The notes beneath the pieces were generated by a model. It saw only the letters and a list, made by a program, of their open reading frames with translations. It was not told the origin of the DNA and did no database searches. A stretch of DNA of 64,000 nt from Pelosinus propionicus DSM 13327 (GTDB taxonomy: Bacteria; Bacillota; Negativicutes; DSM-13327), in the NCBI RefSeq assembly GCF_900114615.1, contig NZ_FOTS01000019.1, positions 27,535-91,534 of the forward strand, read 5' to 3'. Within the stretch, counting starts at the first letter, position 1; the number at the start of each line of letters is the position of its first letter. Shown in pieces: positions 50,781 to 61,640 of the stretch. Position numbers and translations under genes: made by a program.

Positions 50781-51986
50781 TTACGCACCAAAGTATTTGC
50801 CATTTTTAGTTACATTGGCCTGCATTAACATCCTCAATAAATAACGACTTACTGTAATTGCCGTAAACATACTGAGAATTACTCCAAGTCCAAGTGTTAT
50901 AGCAAAGCCTTTGATTGGGCCAGTTCCCAGGAAAAATAAGACTGTAGCAGTAATCATAATAGAAACATTTGAATCTAGTATGGTATTGAAAGCTCTTGAA
51001 AAGCCAGCATCAAGGGCTGCTCTTAATGTTTTACCGCTACGAAATTCTTCTTTAAATCTTTCAAAAATCAATACATTTGCGTCTACAGCAACCCCCATGG
51101 ACAAAATAATACCAGCAATACCTGGTAATGTCATAGTTGCTTGAAGCATTTTTAATGAGCCTACCAAAAGTAATACATAGACTAAAAGTGCAATCGTAGC
51201 AACAAAACCTGACAAACGATAAAAACCTAGCATAAATATTACAATTAATGCAATACCAATGCTAAAAGCCTTTTCGCTCTTTTCCTTAGAATCTTGTCCA
51301 AGTGTCGGTCCTACTGTTCTCATTTCCAAAACATCTACTTTTACTGGAAGTGATCCAGATCGCAATAAAATAGCTAAATTTTGAGCTTCCTCAATTGATC
51401 GGCTGCCAGTAATAACAGCTTTCCCATTAGGAATGGGTTCATTTACTACCGGACTAGTAAGTACTTGTTTATCAAGTAAGATACTAATATGTTTGCCAAC
51501 ATTTTTAGTAGTTAAATCAGCAAAGAGTTTACCGCCTTGATCAGAAAATTCCAAAGCAACTACACTGTTTTTATTTTGCCCCATTTCTGCCTTAGCATCT
51601 TTTAAATCTTTACCTGTCATGACAGTATTGCCGCTTTCGTCTTGAAATTCTAGCAATGCGGTTTTACCTAACATCTCAATAGCTTTTTCTGGTTCTTTAA
51701 TACCAGGCAACTCCACAATGATTCTTCTTTCACCTTGCCGTTGAATAATCGGCTCTGTCAGACCAATTTCATTTACACGTTTCTCAATAATCTTGACGAC
51801 CCGTCGAACAGCATCTTCATCTACTTTTGCTTCTGGAGTATCAACGGCTTCTAGTACTACATGTGTCCCACCTTGCAAATCCAGACCTTGTTTAATTGAA
51901 GCAGTTAAAGGCGAGATCGAATAACTAAAACCTAGCACAATCACCGCAACTACAATCAAAAACTTGACCACATTCCCCACTCTCAA
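50781..51986 (-). CDS. secD: Protein translocase subunit SecD
   Basis: 401 residues: first membrane helix (about 8-26), GLDLQGGTHVVLEA (about 34-47), an extracytoplasmic P1 region and five C-terminal helices with GMAVDANVLIFERFKEE. The proton-path Asp in DAN is present. It is shorter than E. coli SecD and lacks much of the P1 head, as in other Firmicutes. The start appears to be TTG 51986 (GGGGAG five bases upstream); GTG 51980 is an alternative. Confidence 0.95.
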   Translation of the reverse strand: MRVGNVVKFLIVVAVIVLGFSYSISPLTASIKQGLDLQGGTHVVLEAVDTPEAKVDEDAVRRVVKIIEKRVNEIGLTEPIIQRQGERRIIVELPGIKEPEKAIEMLGKTALLEFQDESGNTVMTGKDLKDAKAEMGQNKNSVVALEFSDQGGKLFADLTTKNVGKHISILLDKQVLTSPVVNEPIPNGKAVITGSRSIEEAQNLAILLRSGSLPVKVDVLEMRTVGPTLGQDSKEKSEKAFSIGIALIVIFMLGFYRLSGFVATIALLVYVLLLVGSLKMLQATMTLPGIAGIILSMGVAVDANVLIFERFKEEFRSGKTLRAALDAGFSRAFNTILDSNVSIMITATVLFFLGTGPIKGFAITLGLGVILSMFTAITVSRYLLRMLMQANVTKNGKYFGA

Positions 51987-52044
51987 AATGTCTCCCCCAT
52001 TCTCTTCTTATCTAATTTAAATAAGTACAATTACTAGGCATAGC

Positions 52045-52073
52045 ATTCTAGCTAAATACCTAGTAAAAGTCAA
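52045..52073 (-). promoter_or_regulatory. Second sigma-A-like promoter of secDF with inverted repeat
   Basis: TTGACT (52068-52073), 17-base spacer, TAGAAT (52045-52050). An 8-base inverted repeat TTACTAGG/CCTAGTAA (52031-52038/52059-52066) brackets its -10 box and could be an operator. Confidence 0.55.
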
Positions 52074-52090
52074 GTTTTTCCACAGGTTTA

Positions 52091-52120
52091 ATTATATCTG
52101 CAATGTTATAAAAATGTCAA
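52091..52120 (-). promoter_or_regulatory. Consensus sigma-A promoter of secDF
   Basis: TTGACA (52115-52120), 18-base spacer, TATAAT (52091-52096), just downstream of the HD-hydrolase stop. Confidence 0.85.
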
Positions 52121-52130
52121 CGTAATGCAG

Positions 52131-52796
52131 CTATAGTAATTGATTATTGTTAATGACTAAGCTAAACTGACAATTTAAAAAGTCTGCTGCCCTTCGACAC
52201 ATAATCATACGAGCTAAAAAAATCTCAAAATATTCCATTACTGGACAAATCGTAGTGTCGATTGCAATTTCCAAAGCAATTCTGCGCAATTGCTTATCAA
52301 CTACTAGTTTACTGCTATTAGCAGCATAATTTACTCTGTCATGAATTTCAAAAGTAGCAAAATCCTTATTTGTTACTCTGCTGCGATGCACATCTGACTT
52401 GTCAGCTAAGATTAATGCAGCAGCTATTGGATTAATCGCATTACCTCTTTCTTCCTCATGATTCCCAATGGCTGAAATAACTAGAGCAATTTCTTCTGGC
52501 GGCATTCCTAATCGAGATAGCACATTATATGCCATGACTGCACCTGTACCGCCATGATTATAACGATTAATCATATTGCCAATATCATGTATATATCCGG
52601 CTATTGCTGCCAGTTCACATTCTCTTTCTTCATAACCTAAATCGTCTAACACATGGTAAGCTCGATCTGATATGATTGAAGCATGGCGCTTACCGTGTTC
52701 CGTAAAACCAAGACGACCAAGATATGCTGTACTGCACGCAAGATATACAGCTATCTCATGATCTTTCTTTAGATCTTCGACAGTTATTTTTGGCAT
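52131..52796 (-). CDS. HD-domain phosphohydrolase
   Basis: 221 residues with HD metal motifs: H in HGKRHASIISDRA, HD in AGYIHDIGNMINRYNHGGTGA, a further His in NHEEERG, and the terminal Asp in ILADKSDVHRSR. It is a predicted phosphohydrolase (phosphatase or phosphodiesterase) of the YfbR/YqeK-like type; substrate unknown. ATG 52796 lies eight bases from AGGAGGG; the upstream ATG at 52826 has no site. Confidence 0.85.
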   Translation of the reverse strand: MPKITVEDLKKDHEIAVYLACSTAYLGRLGFTEHGKRHASIISDRAYHVLDDLGYEERECELAAIAGYIHDIGNMINRYNHGGTGAVMAYNVLSRLGMPPEEIALVISAIGNHEEERGNAINPIAAALILADKSDVHRSRVTNKDFATFEIHDRVNYAANSSKLVVDKQLRRIALEIAIDTTICPVMEYFEIFLARMIMCRRAADFLNCQFSLVINNNQLL

Positions 52797-53097
52797 GAGA
52801 GTTTCCCTCCTAGTATACTCTAGCATTCATCAAACACGCTTCATTACTCAAGCCACCTTTGAGGTCTGTAGTTCAAACCTAACAATTACTATAATTGTGC
52901 TACAACGTACATACTCTACTTTATCGAAAAATGTTTAATCTTACTTTTCTATTTAACTACAGTATATTAGGATCTCTTTATTTCTTCGGCATGAGGATTT
53001 AACTTAGTTTTTATTATTTATTATGTACTTATTCACTATCAGATATGCCCATTAAAAGACATATGATGATTTAAATATAGCACATCACTGACTGCAC
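52797..53097. other. Intergenic gap without a recognisable gene
   Basis: About 300 A/T-rich bases between the HD-hydrolase start and the terminator of the 5-formyltetrahydrofolate cyclo-ligase. It must hold the HD gene's promoter, but I see no convincing -35/-10 pair. No reading frame, RNA motif or repeat stands out. Confidence 0.6.
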
Positions 53098-53151
53098 AAA
53101 TATAAGAGTGGCAGAAATACCACTATGTGGTCTCCTGCCACTCTTATATTT
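53098..53151 (-). terminator. Terminator of the ruvC...fcl unit
   Basis: Perfect 17-base arms (53098-53114/53135-53151) with a 20-base loop that itself contains the small repeat ACCAC/GTGGT. It lies 31 bases after the cyclo-ligase stop. Confidence 0.85.
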
Positions 53152-53181
53152 CACTATCTTTATCGTGCTAATCTATTATTG

Positions 53182-53781
53182 CTAATACTGTGCATTAATT
53201 CTATTGCACGTTATAATTTCATCTTCGTTTAGCAAATAATCTACAGGCTTATCATAATGATTATGTGGAATATTTTCTAAAACATGTGAAGTCCATATAG
53301 CACCAATTAATATAGCTTGAGGAGCCTGAGGAATAAAGCGGTCATAGTAGCCCGCACCCATTCCTAAGCGATTACCTGAACGATCAAAGCCGACTCCCGG
53401 AACAATTATTAAATCAATAAGCGCTGGATTCATTATCTGAAGAGACTCGGGATTAGGTACCATTAAATTAAAACGTCCTGTAACTAACTCATCCCAATTC
53501 TCAATTACGGCAGCATCCATCACACCAAACTCTTTTCTCATATGAGGTACACAAACTATTTTCCCCTGTGACCAAGAGTTCTCAATTATTTTTTCCATTT
53601 GTGGTTCATCAAACATAGACAAAAACAACATTATAACCTTCGCTTGTTGATAATATGGCCACGCAACTAATTGTTTAGCCATATTATCACTTTGAGCATT
53701 GATCCTATTTTTATCTAGTCTACGTCTTCTTAATAATAATTCTGTTCGTAAATCCGCTTTATTATAAGAATTTATGTTCAT
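53182..53781 (-). CDS. 5-formyltetrahydrofolate cyclo-ligase
   Basis: 199 residues of the MTHFS family: KADLRTELLLRRRRLD at the N-terminus, IVPGVGFDRSGNRLGMGAGYYDRF as ATP/substrate loop, and the C-terminal YDKPVDYLLNEDEII. It converts 5-formyl-THF to 5,10-methenyl-THF with ATP. It is the last gene after yajC. Confidence 0.94.
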   Translation of the reverse strand: MNINSYNKADLRTELLLRRRRLDKNRINAQSDNMAKQLVAWPYYQQAKVIMLFLSMFDEPQMEKIIENSWSQGKIVCVPHMRKEFGVMDAAVIENWDELVTGRFNLMVPNPESLQIMNPALIDLIIVPGVGFDRSGNRLGMGAGYYDRFIPQAPQAILIGAIWTSHVLENIPHNHYDKPVDYLLNEDEIITCNRINAQY

Positions 53782-53825
53782 ATTACTACCTTACCCTATT
53801 ATCCAGTAAACGTAATAAACACATA

Positions 53826-54122
53826 TTATGTATTTTTAGGATCATTTTGGTATGATTGAATTGCTGAGCGTAAAAAATCAATTTCAACTTTTTCAGAAAC
53901 TTTTAAAGTTACTTTTTTGGCATCTAAGGCTACAATCGTACCATACATACCACCTGCAGCAATTACACGATCACCTTTTTTTAAATTATTTAACATTTCT
54001 GCACGTTGCTGCTGTTGTTTTTTCTGAGGACGATACAATATAAAGTAAAAAACTAGCGCCATTAAAACGATTGGCCCGTACGCCGCTAGAGTCTGCATCA
54101 TTTCTTGCGATAATTCTGGCAT
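53826..54122 (-). CDS. yajC: Preprotein translocase subunit YajC
   Basis: About 98 residues: one N-terminal membrane helix (about 14-32), then the conserved RPQKKQQQQRAEMLNNLKKGDRVIAAGGMYGTIV. It associates with SecDF. The tgt-yajC order is usual, although secDF is not directly adjacent here. ATG 54122 is eight bases after GGGGG. Confidence 0.94.
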   Translation of the reverse strand: MPELSQEMMQTLAAYGPIVLMALVFYFILYRPQKKQQQQRAEMLNNLKKGDRVIAAGGMYGTIVALDAKKVTLKVSEKVEIDFLRSAIQSYQNDPKNT

Positions 54123-54186
54123 ATAAATCACCCCCTTATTTTTATATTACTAGTATTATATTCCACATTAAGCACTTAAATCCTCT

Positions 54187-55329
<1,143 letters not shown>

Positions 55330-55392
55330 TTATTCAAGGCAATTCACAAAAATACAATGCCACTTTCGTGGCAATAGTAAATCACGTTTATT

Positions 55393-56412
55393 TTATATAA
55401 TTAACATAGCATCGCCAAAACTAAAGAATTTATATTTTTGTTCAACAGCTTCTTTATACGCAGCAAAAACCTTTTTCTGTCCAGCTAAGGCACTAATTAA
55501 CATTAACAAGGTAGACTTTGGCAAATGGAAATTAGTAATAGCAGCATCAACGATTTTAAATGTATAGCCTGGATAAATAAATATTTCAGTCCATCCGCTT
55601 TTAGATTCCAATATTCCATTGGTCGTAGCTGTCTCTAATGTACGTATTGCTGTAGTACCGACTGCAATAATTCTGCCACCTTCTCGTTTTGTTCGATTAA
55701 TCAGCTCTGCAGCCTCTGGCAGTACTGAATAATATTCTCGATGCATCACATGATCGGTAATATTATCTGTATTTACTGGACGAAACGTGCCTAAACCTAC
55801 ATGTAAGGTCACAAATGCCAGATGGATTCCCTTTTCTTCTATTCGCTTCATTAAATCTGTTGTAAAATGCAAACCCGCTGTTGGCGCAGCTGCTGATCCC
55901 CGTTCATGAGCATACACAGTTTGATACCGCTCTTTATCCGCTAATTGCTCTGTAATATAAGGAGGTAAAGGCGTTTCTCCCAGCTCGTCCAAGATTTCTT
56001 CAAAAATCCCTTCATATCGAAAGCGAACTATACGGCCACCAAAATCAGTCGATTCTAGAATTTCACAAGATAGCCGATCACTGAAGATAATTGTCGCACC
56101 AGGCCTAGCCTTCTTGCCTGGTTTCACCAATGCTTCCCAATCGTTTTCTGTTTTTCGATTTAATAAGAAAACTTCTACCTTGCCACCAGTCTCAGCCTTA
56201 GTACCTATTAATCTTGCCGGAATCACTCTGGTGTTATTAAAAACAAGAGTATCACCTGCATTTAGATATTGTAACAAGTCAAAAAAACGGTTGTGTGAAA
56301 TGGCACCTGTATTTTTATCTAGAACTAATAAGCGAGAATGATCACGAGGCTCACAAGGATGTTGAGCAATTAATTCTTCTGGTAAAAAATAATCAAATTC
56401 AGATAATAACAT
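55393..56412 (-). CDS. queA: S-adenosylmethionine:tRNA ribosyltransferase-isomerase
   Basis: 339 residues with [14 protein letters not shown] at the N-terminus, [24 protein letters not shown] and [19 protein letters not shown] near the C-terminus. It converts preQ1 to epoxyqueuosine in tRNA. ATG 56412 is nine bases from AAGGAG, which itself is part of the last codons of spoIID. Confidence 0.97.
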   Translation of the reverse strand: MLLSEFDYFLPEELIAQHPCEPRDHSRLLVLDKNTGAISHNRFFDLLQYLNAGDTLVFNNTRVIPARLIGTKAETGGKVEVFLLNRKTENDWEALVKPGKKARPGATIIFSDRLSCEILESTDFGGRIVRFRYEGIFEEILDELGETPLPPYITEQLADKERYQTVYAHERGSAAAPTAGLHFTTDLMKRIEEKGIHLAFVTLHVGLGTFRPVNTDNITDHVMHREYYSVLPEAAELINRTKREGGRIIAVGTTAIRTLETATTNGILESKSGWTEIFIYPGYTFKIVDAAITNFHLPKSTLLMLISALAGQKKVFAAYKEAVEQKYKFFSFGDAMLII

Positions 56413-56416
56413 GCAA

Positions 56417-57769
56417 CTAAACTCCTTTAGGTAACTTTTTAACCTCAACACCTTGATAATAGTGTTTCAATATCTCTTTAAAATATGTAGGATCATTCTG
56501 AGGTCCCTTCTCCGCCATAGCCTTAGCTCCCCATTGAGATAATCCAAGACCGTGTCCCCAGCCAAAACCTGAAATTGATATGACTTCATTTATGCGGCCA
56601 CTAATGCGATGTATATCTTCCTTATCTGTAAAATATCCTTTTTCATTTGTGGGCGGTAAATTAATTTCGACTTTTTTATTCCCCACATTACCTATACCAT
56701 CAGAAATTTCAAATTCAATTGTTTTTTGTACTGGTATAATGACATGAATATCAAATAGAGAACTCTTTAGCGACAGTATCGTACGAAGCTTCTCACCAGT
56801 CAACTGAATACTTCCATTCGTACCAATAAAGCGTATAAGCTTTACTCTCCCAGAAATACCCCGGTCAGGACTATTGATAGGCTGAGTACCAAGGGGTGAA
56901 ATACCAATGGCTTTTATTATACCGATATTGTACCCAGCTTTAGATAACAATTCTTCTAATTCATTAGGTCTTAATTGCTTTTCCCAATTGTAGTGAGGTG
57001 AGGCCTGATCGTAATCAACTACACCACGTAAATACGGCAGGTAGGTTCCCCATACATTCTCACTATTCTCTGTATATCCACCAGAGCTGCTATGAAAATA
57101 AGCAGGGATAAGCTTACCTTGATATAAAATTACATGACCTGCAGTGGCATCTACCGCCTTTATTCCCCGAAGGACTTCACCTTCCCTACCACCATACACC
57201 TGACAATCTGTTGTTGCACAAACATCATAACCATCATTTTGATGTTTATTTCTGTTATATAAAGCATAGGTACGAGCCGCTACAGCTTGTGCCTTAACCG
57301 CTTCCAAAGACCAATTGGGAGAAATTTCTTTTGCGATGACCCCATATAAATACTCTTCAACTGAAAGTGTATTAACAACTGTCATTCCGCTCTTCCCATT
57401 AGTAATATGGATGCTAATATTACCTCTATATTTTTTATTATTCACCTCAATGGAAGAGACATCGCTATTTTTTAATTTCAAAATACTTAGTCTAACAGCA
57501 TCAATTTTTTTCCCATTTAAGATAAATTCCTTCCCATTATAAACAATTGTCGCCTTTTCGTTAGCAGCGAATCGTGCCAATGTTTGATTTTTATCAACAT
57601 TGATTATTTCATAATCGGTATCTGCTGAAACTAAAATATTACGCTGATTTGACCAAATTCCAACTCGAATATTGCTCTCTGTAACTTCTTGAGATGCATG
57701 CACAGTGCCTAGAAAAAAGAGCATACAATACAATATTCCCGATAAGATTGCAACAAATTTACAATTCAA
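56417..57769 (-). CDS. spoIID: Stage II sporulation protein D (lytic transglycosylase)
   Basis: 450 residues: signal peptide or signal anchor (1-25), then the SpoIID domain with [33 protein letters not shown] (catalytic Glu in the KEI segment), CQVYGG, and the C-terminal [19 protein letters not shown]. SpoIID digests septal peptidoglycan during engulfment together with SpoIIP and SpoIIM, neither of which is visible here. The start is TTG, seven bases from AAAGGAG. Its place between ruvB and queA is typical of clostridial genomes. Confidence 0.92.
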   Translation of the reverse strand: MNCKFVAILSGILYCMLFFLGTVHASQEVTESNIRVGIWSNQRNILVSADTDYEIINVDKNQTLARFAANEKATIVYNGKEFILNGKKIDAVRLSILKLKNSDVSSIEVNNKKYRGNISIHITNGKSGMTVVNTLSVEEYLYGVIAKEISPNWSLEAVKAQAVAARTYALYNRNKHQNDGYDVCATTDCQVYGGREGEVLRGIKAVDATAGHVILYQGKLIPAYFHSSSGGYTENSENVWGTYLPYLRGVVDYDQASPHYNWEKQLRPNELEELLSKAGYNIGIIKAIGISPLGTQPINSPDRGISGRVKLIRFIGTNGSIQLTGEKLRTILSLKSSLFDIHVIIPVQKTIEFEISDGIGNVGNKKVEINLPPTNEKGYFTDKEDIHRISGRINEVISISGFGWGHGLGLSQWGAKAMAEKGPQNDPTYFKEILKHYYQGVEVKKLPKGV

Positions 57770-57787
57770 AATTGCGCTCCTTTCAGT

Positions 57788-58804
57788 TTATAACAAATTT
57801 CCTTGTTCATCAGCTTTATATAATATACCTAAATGATCATATGCCTTTTGTGTAGCAACTCTCCCTCTAGGAGTACGCTGCAAAAACCCCATTTGCAGCA
57901 AGAATGGTTCATACACATCTTCAATAGTGTCATTCTCTTCACTAATGATAGCAGCTAACGTATCAAGACCGACTGGACCACCTTTAAAACTTTGTATAAT
58001 TGCTAACAACATACTACGATCTGTTTTATCAAGACCACATTTATCCACTTCTAACATTGCCAATGCTTTATCAGCGGTAACGTCAGTAATGATTCCATTA
58101 CCAGCGACTTGAGCATAATCTCTTACCCTCTTTAGCAAACGATTTGCAATTCGTGGCGTTCCTCTCGACCGCTTTGCAATTTCATAGGCTCCACCATTTT
58201 CAATCTCTACATTTAATACTTCTGCAGTGCGATTCACGATACAAGCTAATTCATCAGGTTGATAATACTCAAGCCTTGAAATTACACCAAACCGATCACG
58301 TAAAGGAGAAGCTAAGGCTCCTGCACGAGTAGTTGCGCCAATTAAGGTAAAGGGAGCTAAATCTAATCGAATGGATCTAGCACTAGGACCCTTGCCAATA
58401 ATAATATCTAATGCAAAGTCTTCCATAGCAGAATACAAGACTTCTTCAACATGCCTTGATAATCTATGGATTTCATCAATAAACAAGACATCTTTTTCTC
58501 CTAAATTTGTAAGCAAAGCTGCCAAATCTCCTGCTCGTTCAATCGCTGGACCAGATGTTACACGAAAATTAACACCTAATTCATTCGCTATAATCGCTGC
58601 CAAAGTAGTTTTACCTAAACCAGGCGGTCCATATAGCAAAACATGGTCTAATGCCTCTTCTCGAGAAAGGGCAGCCTGAACAAATATTGAAAGATTATTT
58701 TTGACTTTATCTTGACCGATGTATTCATTTAAACGACGCGGACGAAGACTATATTCCCACGTATCAGCTTCCTGTTCATTACCAGCGATAATTCGTTCTT
58801 CCAC
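57788..58804 (-). CDS. ruvB: Holliday junction branch migration helicase RuvB
   Basis: 338 residues, AAA+ motor: [12 protein letters not shown], Walker [10 protein letters not shown] (about 59-67), Walker [10 protein letters not shown], sensor 1 [10 protein letters not shown] and a C-terminal winged helix with RTPRGRVAT. It drives branch migration with RuvA. The start is GTG 58804. Confidence 0.97.
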   Translation of the reverse strand: MEERIIAGNEQEADTWEYSLRPRRLNEYIGQDKVKNNLSIFVQAALSREEALDHVLLYGPPGLGKTTLAAIIANELGVNFRVTSGPAIERAGDLAALLTNLGEKDVLFIDEIHRLSRHVEEVLYSAMEDFALDIIIGKGPSARSIRLDLAPFTLIGATTRAGALASPLRDRFGVISRLEYYQPDELACIVNRTAEVLNVEIENGGAYEIAKRSRGTPRIANRLLKRVRDYAQVAGNGIITDVTADKALAMLEVDKCGLDKTDRSMLLAIIQSFKGGPVGLDTLAAIISEENDTIEDVYEPFLLQMGFLQRTPRGRVATQKAYDHLGILYKADEQGNLL

Positions 58805-58806
58805 AA

Positions 58807-59415
58807 CTATCTATTACCTCCCATAAATTCCCTCAGCGCTAGCTTTAATAGTTCTTCCACCGAATGACCACTCTTCTCTATTCTTTTCAGAACGGGCATT
58901 ATTTCATTTTGGTTATATCCTAACGCTAATAACGCTTGTAATACTTCTTCAACCACATCACCAGTCATTACTGCCCTATCAGCAATATGATCTTCATTCA
59001 AATCGTCCTCAGTCATTAGCCCAATTTTATCTTTCAATTCAAGAATAACTCTTTCAGCTGTTTTTTTGCCAACTCCGGGTAATTTAGTTAAAATTCCTAT
59101 ATTTTTTTGGCTTATTGCTAGACGGAATTGTTGTGGATCAATTGCCGATAAGATTCCCATCGCTACCTTAGGACCAATGCCTGAAATCGATGTCAATTGC
59201 AAAAATAAATTATACTCATCTTGCGTGTAAAAGCCATATAGCATTAATGCATCTTCACGCACATACATATACGTAAATAACGACACTACTGCATCAATTG
59301 TAATTTTTTGACGAGTAGATTGTGCTATAAATATTCGATATCCAATGCCTTGTACATCAATAAAACAATGATCTACTGCTAAATGTGAAACAGTTCCACG
59401 TACATAACCAATCAT
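58807..59415 (-). CDS. ruvA: Holliday junction DNA-binding protein RuvA
   Basis: 202 residues: N-terminal OB-fold ([19 protein letters not shown]), tandem helix-hairpin-helix motifs ([15 protein letters not shown] and [18 protein letters not shown]) and a C-terminal RuvB-binding domain (about 150-200). It overlaps the ruvC stop as ATGA. Confidence 0.97.
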   Translation of the reverse strand: MIGYVRGTVSHLAVDHCFIDVQGIGYRIFIAQSTRQKITIDAVVSLFTYMYVREDALMLYGFYTQDEYNLFLQLTSISGIGPKVAMGILSAIDPQQFRLAISQKNIGILTKLPGVGKKTAERVILELKDKIGLMTEDDLNEDHIADRAVMTGDVVEEVLQALLALGYNQNEIMPVLKRIEKSGHSVEELLKLALREFMGGNR

Positions 59416-60005
59416 ATTTTATTTCCCCACACTTTATTTTCCGAATTACATTTTATACCAAGACGCTTTTTCAACGACGCACGGCTCTGAGCTTTATTAG
59501 AATCTAGTGAGTTATTACACACTAACTCTGATCTCATATTACTGCAATGAGTAGTACAAATCGCAATTGCTAAAGCATCTGCAACATCATCAGGATGAGG
59601 CTTCGCAGGTAAGTTTAGCAAACGCTGTGTCATATAAATGACTTGCTCTTTAGTAGCCTTGCCATACCCTACAACTGCCTGCTTCACTTGTAAGGGCGTG
59701 AATTCTGCTAATTTAGTAGAATTTTGAGCTACTGCCAGTAATAAAACACCTCTAGCCTGGGATACCGTTATAGCAGTTCGTACATTCTTATTAAAGAATA
59801 ACATTTCTACTCCTACTACATCAGGCTTATATTTCTTTATAAGTACGTCAATTTCATGATGAATAATTACTAAACGTTCCTCTGTATTCATTTGGGGACT
59901 CGTTTGAATAGCCCCATAATCTATCGCTCGAAGAGTACTTCCTTCTAAATTTACAATTCCATATCCACAAATCGCTGTCCCTGGATCAATCCCTAATGCT
60001 AACAT
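59412..60005 (-). CDS. ruvC: Holliday junction resolvase RuvC
   Basis: 197 residues with active-site acidic residues in LGIDPGTAICGYG (Asp7-type), GVEMLFFNKN (Glu) and HPDDVADALAIAI (Asp pair). It cuts Holliday junctions. A tail of about 35 residues extends past the usual end. ATG 60005 has GGAGG eight bases upstream; the ATG at 60026 does not. Confidence 0.97.
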   Translation of the reverse strand: MLALGIDPGTAICGYGIVNLEGSTLRAIDYGAIQTSPQMNTEERLVIIHHEIDVLIKKYKPDVVGVEMLFFNKNVRTAITVSQARGVLLLAVAQNSTKLAEFTPLQVKQAVVGYGKATKEQVIYMTQRLLNLPAKPHPDDVADALAIAICTTHCSNMRSELVCNNSLDSNKAQSRASLKKRLGIKCNSENKVWGNKI

Positions 60006-60075
60006 AACTATAGCCTCCCTCGCCAACTATAATAATTTCGACAAGGTCATGCTTGATTCCTTTCGAAGATGGCAA

Positions 60076-60110
60076 TAAAAAAGATAAGAGGAAGTGATTC
60101 CCCTTATCTT
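60076..60110 (-). terminator. Terminator of bofC
   Basis: Arms of 11 bases (60081-60091/60100-60110, one G-U pair) that include the bofC stop codon, followed by TTTTATT on the minus strand. Confidence 0.85.
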
Positions 60111-60679
60111 GACTGCATTCCTTCTAACGTTCGTAGTAATTCTTCCTTCGATTGTACCACCATCCCTTTTTGTAACTCTTCAATATCTTGCGGCATGAGT
60201 TTATTAACTTGGATGGCAGTTATCTCCTTGACAATAGGTTTATATCCTGGTCTTCCATAAAAAACAGCAACGTGATTGTCTTTTATTCCGATAAAGATAT
60301 TATTAGCATGCTCGCGACAATAACCATCGACTTTCAATGTCATGACTGCTTCATTCGTATCAAATTTCTCAAAATCCCATCCTTCATAAATCTTCTGCAT
60401 TTGATAAATAGTTAAACCTATTAAATTTTCTGTAGGTTTCGTTTTTAAAACTTCTTCTTCATTACACTTTAAATATAAAATTTTCTGTACGATCTCTGTA
60501 TTATTTGTTATTTTTATTTTACTATCTTGTTTCGCAACTTCAGTTTCTTGAAGAATAATAGGATTTTCTCCCCCGTAAAAAGGTCGGTAGAGCACATAAT
60601 ATGCTGATATACCCATTACTAATAATAAAGCTACACCAAGTAAAGCATATTTTTTATTAATCTTTGTAAATGGCAACAA
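60104..60679 (-). CDS. bofC: BofC-like intercompartmental signalling protein
   Basis: About 191 residues: N-terminal membrane anchor (about 13-30), a variable region and a BofC C-terminal-type domain with LIGLTIYQMQKIYEGWDFEKFD and GYCREHANNIFIGIKDNHVAVFYGRPG. In Bacillus, BofC inhibits SpoIVB signalling protease and so delays sigma-K activation. The call rests on this domain and the neighbouring ruvC. TTG 60679 is nine bases from AGGAG; TTG 60688 abuts it. Confidence 0.78.
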   Translation of the reverse strand: MLPFTKINKKYALLGVALLLVMGISAYYVLYRPFYGGENPIILQETEVAKQDSKIKITNNTEIVQKILYLKCNEEEVLKTKPTENLIGLTIYQMQKIYEGWDFEKFDTNEAVMTLKVDGYCREHANNIFIGIKDNHVAVFYGRPGYKPIVKEITAIQVNKLMPQDIEELQKGMVVQSKEELLRTLEGMQSR

Positions 60680-60739
60680 TAGAAGCAACTCCTCATTTCC
60701 ATATTGCCAACATTATTACCCAATTCTAAAAAATATATA

Positions 60740-60770
60740 CAAAAAAAGTGTGATAATATCACACTTTTTT
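60740..60770. terminator. Terminator of yebC
   Basis: Inverted repeat GTGTGATA/TATCACAC flanked by A and T runs (60741-60770), working on either strand, directly after the yebC stop. Confidence 0.9.
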
Positions 60771-60774
60771 ATAT

Positions 60775-61512
60775 TCACATTAAATCTTCTGGAATATCAA
60801 AATTTGCATATACTTCTTGTATATCATCATGCTCTTCTAATGCATCCATTAATTTCATCATACGAGTAGCATCATCACCAGATAGAGCCACTGTAGTTTG
60901 CGGTATCATCGTTATTTCAGCTAGAGAAGTTTTAATTCCATTCTTTTCAAGAACTTCTTGAAAAGAATAAAAACATTCCGGCGCAACAGTAATTTCAAAC
61001 TCATCATCTTCTACCTTAAAATCATCTGCTTCAGCTTCAAGGGACAACATCATTAATTCTTCCTCATCAACCGCTGCCGTTTTTTCAATCACAAATAATC
61101 CTTTTTTATCAAAGATCCATGATACACAACCTGATTCTCCTAAGTTACCACTATATTTGGAGAATAGATGACGTACATCTGCCGCTGTACGATTACGATT
61201 ATCAGTCATAACTTCTACCATAACAGCAACACCAGCAGGACCATATCCTTCATAAACTAACTCTTCATAATTACTACCATCTAAAGAGCCAATTCCTTTT
61301 TGAATAGCACGTTGAATATTATCCTTAGGAATATTATTTTCTTTGGCTTTTTGTAATGCTAGTTTTAATCGCATATTCCCAGTTGGGTCAGCTCCGCCCA
61401 TTCGAGCTGCAACGGTTAGTTCACGACCAATCTTAGTAGTAACTTTACCGCGCAATGCATCCATTTTACCTTTTTTATGTTTAATATTAGCCCATTTTGA
61501 GTGTCCTGACAT
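60775..61512 (-). CDS. yebC: YebC/PmpR family regulatory protein
   Basis: 245 residues, full YebC family: [55 protein letters not shown] and [22 protein letters not shown]. Members were called transcription regulators; recent work links some to relief of ribosome stalling at proline-rich sequences. Which role holds here is not known. It has its own promoter and terminator. Confidence 0.96.
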   Translation of the reverse strand: MSGHSKWANIKHKKGKMDALRGKVTTKIGRELTVAARMGGADPTGNMRLKLALQKAKENNIPKDNIQRAIQKGIGSLDGSNYEELVYEGYGPAGVAVMVEVMTDNRNRTAADVRHLFSKYSGNLGESGCVSWIFDKKGLFVIEKTAAVDEEELMMLSLEAEADDFKVEDDEFEITVAPECFYSFQEVLEKNGIKTSLAEITMIPQTTVALSGDDATRMMKLMDALEEHDDIQEVYANFDIPEDLM

Positions 61513-61561
61513 AAATTATTTCTCCCCTCAACCAATATGAATCAGGAATAATTTTAGCATA

Positions 61562-61591
61562 ATTATACTTGTTTCGTAAAGTAGCTGTCAA
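61562..61591 (-). promoter_or_regulatory. Consensus sigma-A promoter of yebC
   Basis: TTGACA (61586-61591), 18-base spacer, TATAAT (61562-61567), about 50 bases before the yebC ATG. Confidence 0.85.
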
Positions 61592-61640
61592 TTTCATATA
61601 TTCTAGATTTGAGTAGAGTCAATGCAATTGAGCTTGGTCA

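Noticed and set aside
52855..52905. tRNA-like T-arm (GTAGTTCAAACC) in the gap upstream of the HD hydrolase
   Set aside because: No acceptor stem, anticodon arm or D-arm can be folded around it.
55357..55375. Hairpin TGCCAC-GAAA-GTGGCA between queA and tgt
   Set aside because: Stem is only six pairs and the T-run is distant, so it is more likely a weak or processing stem than a terminator.
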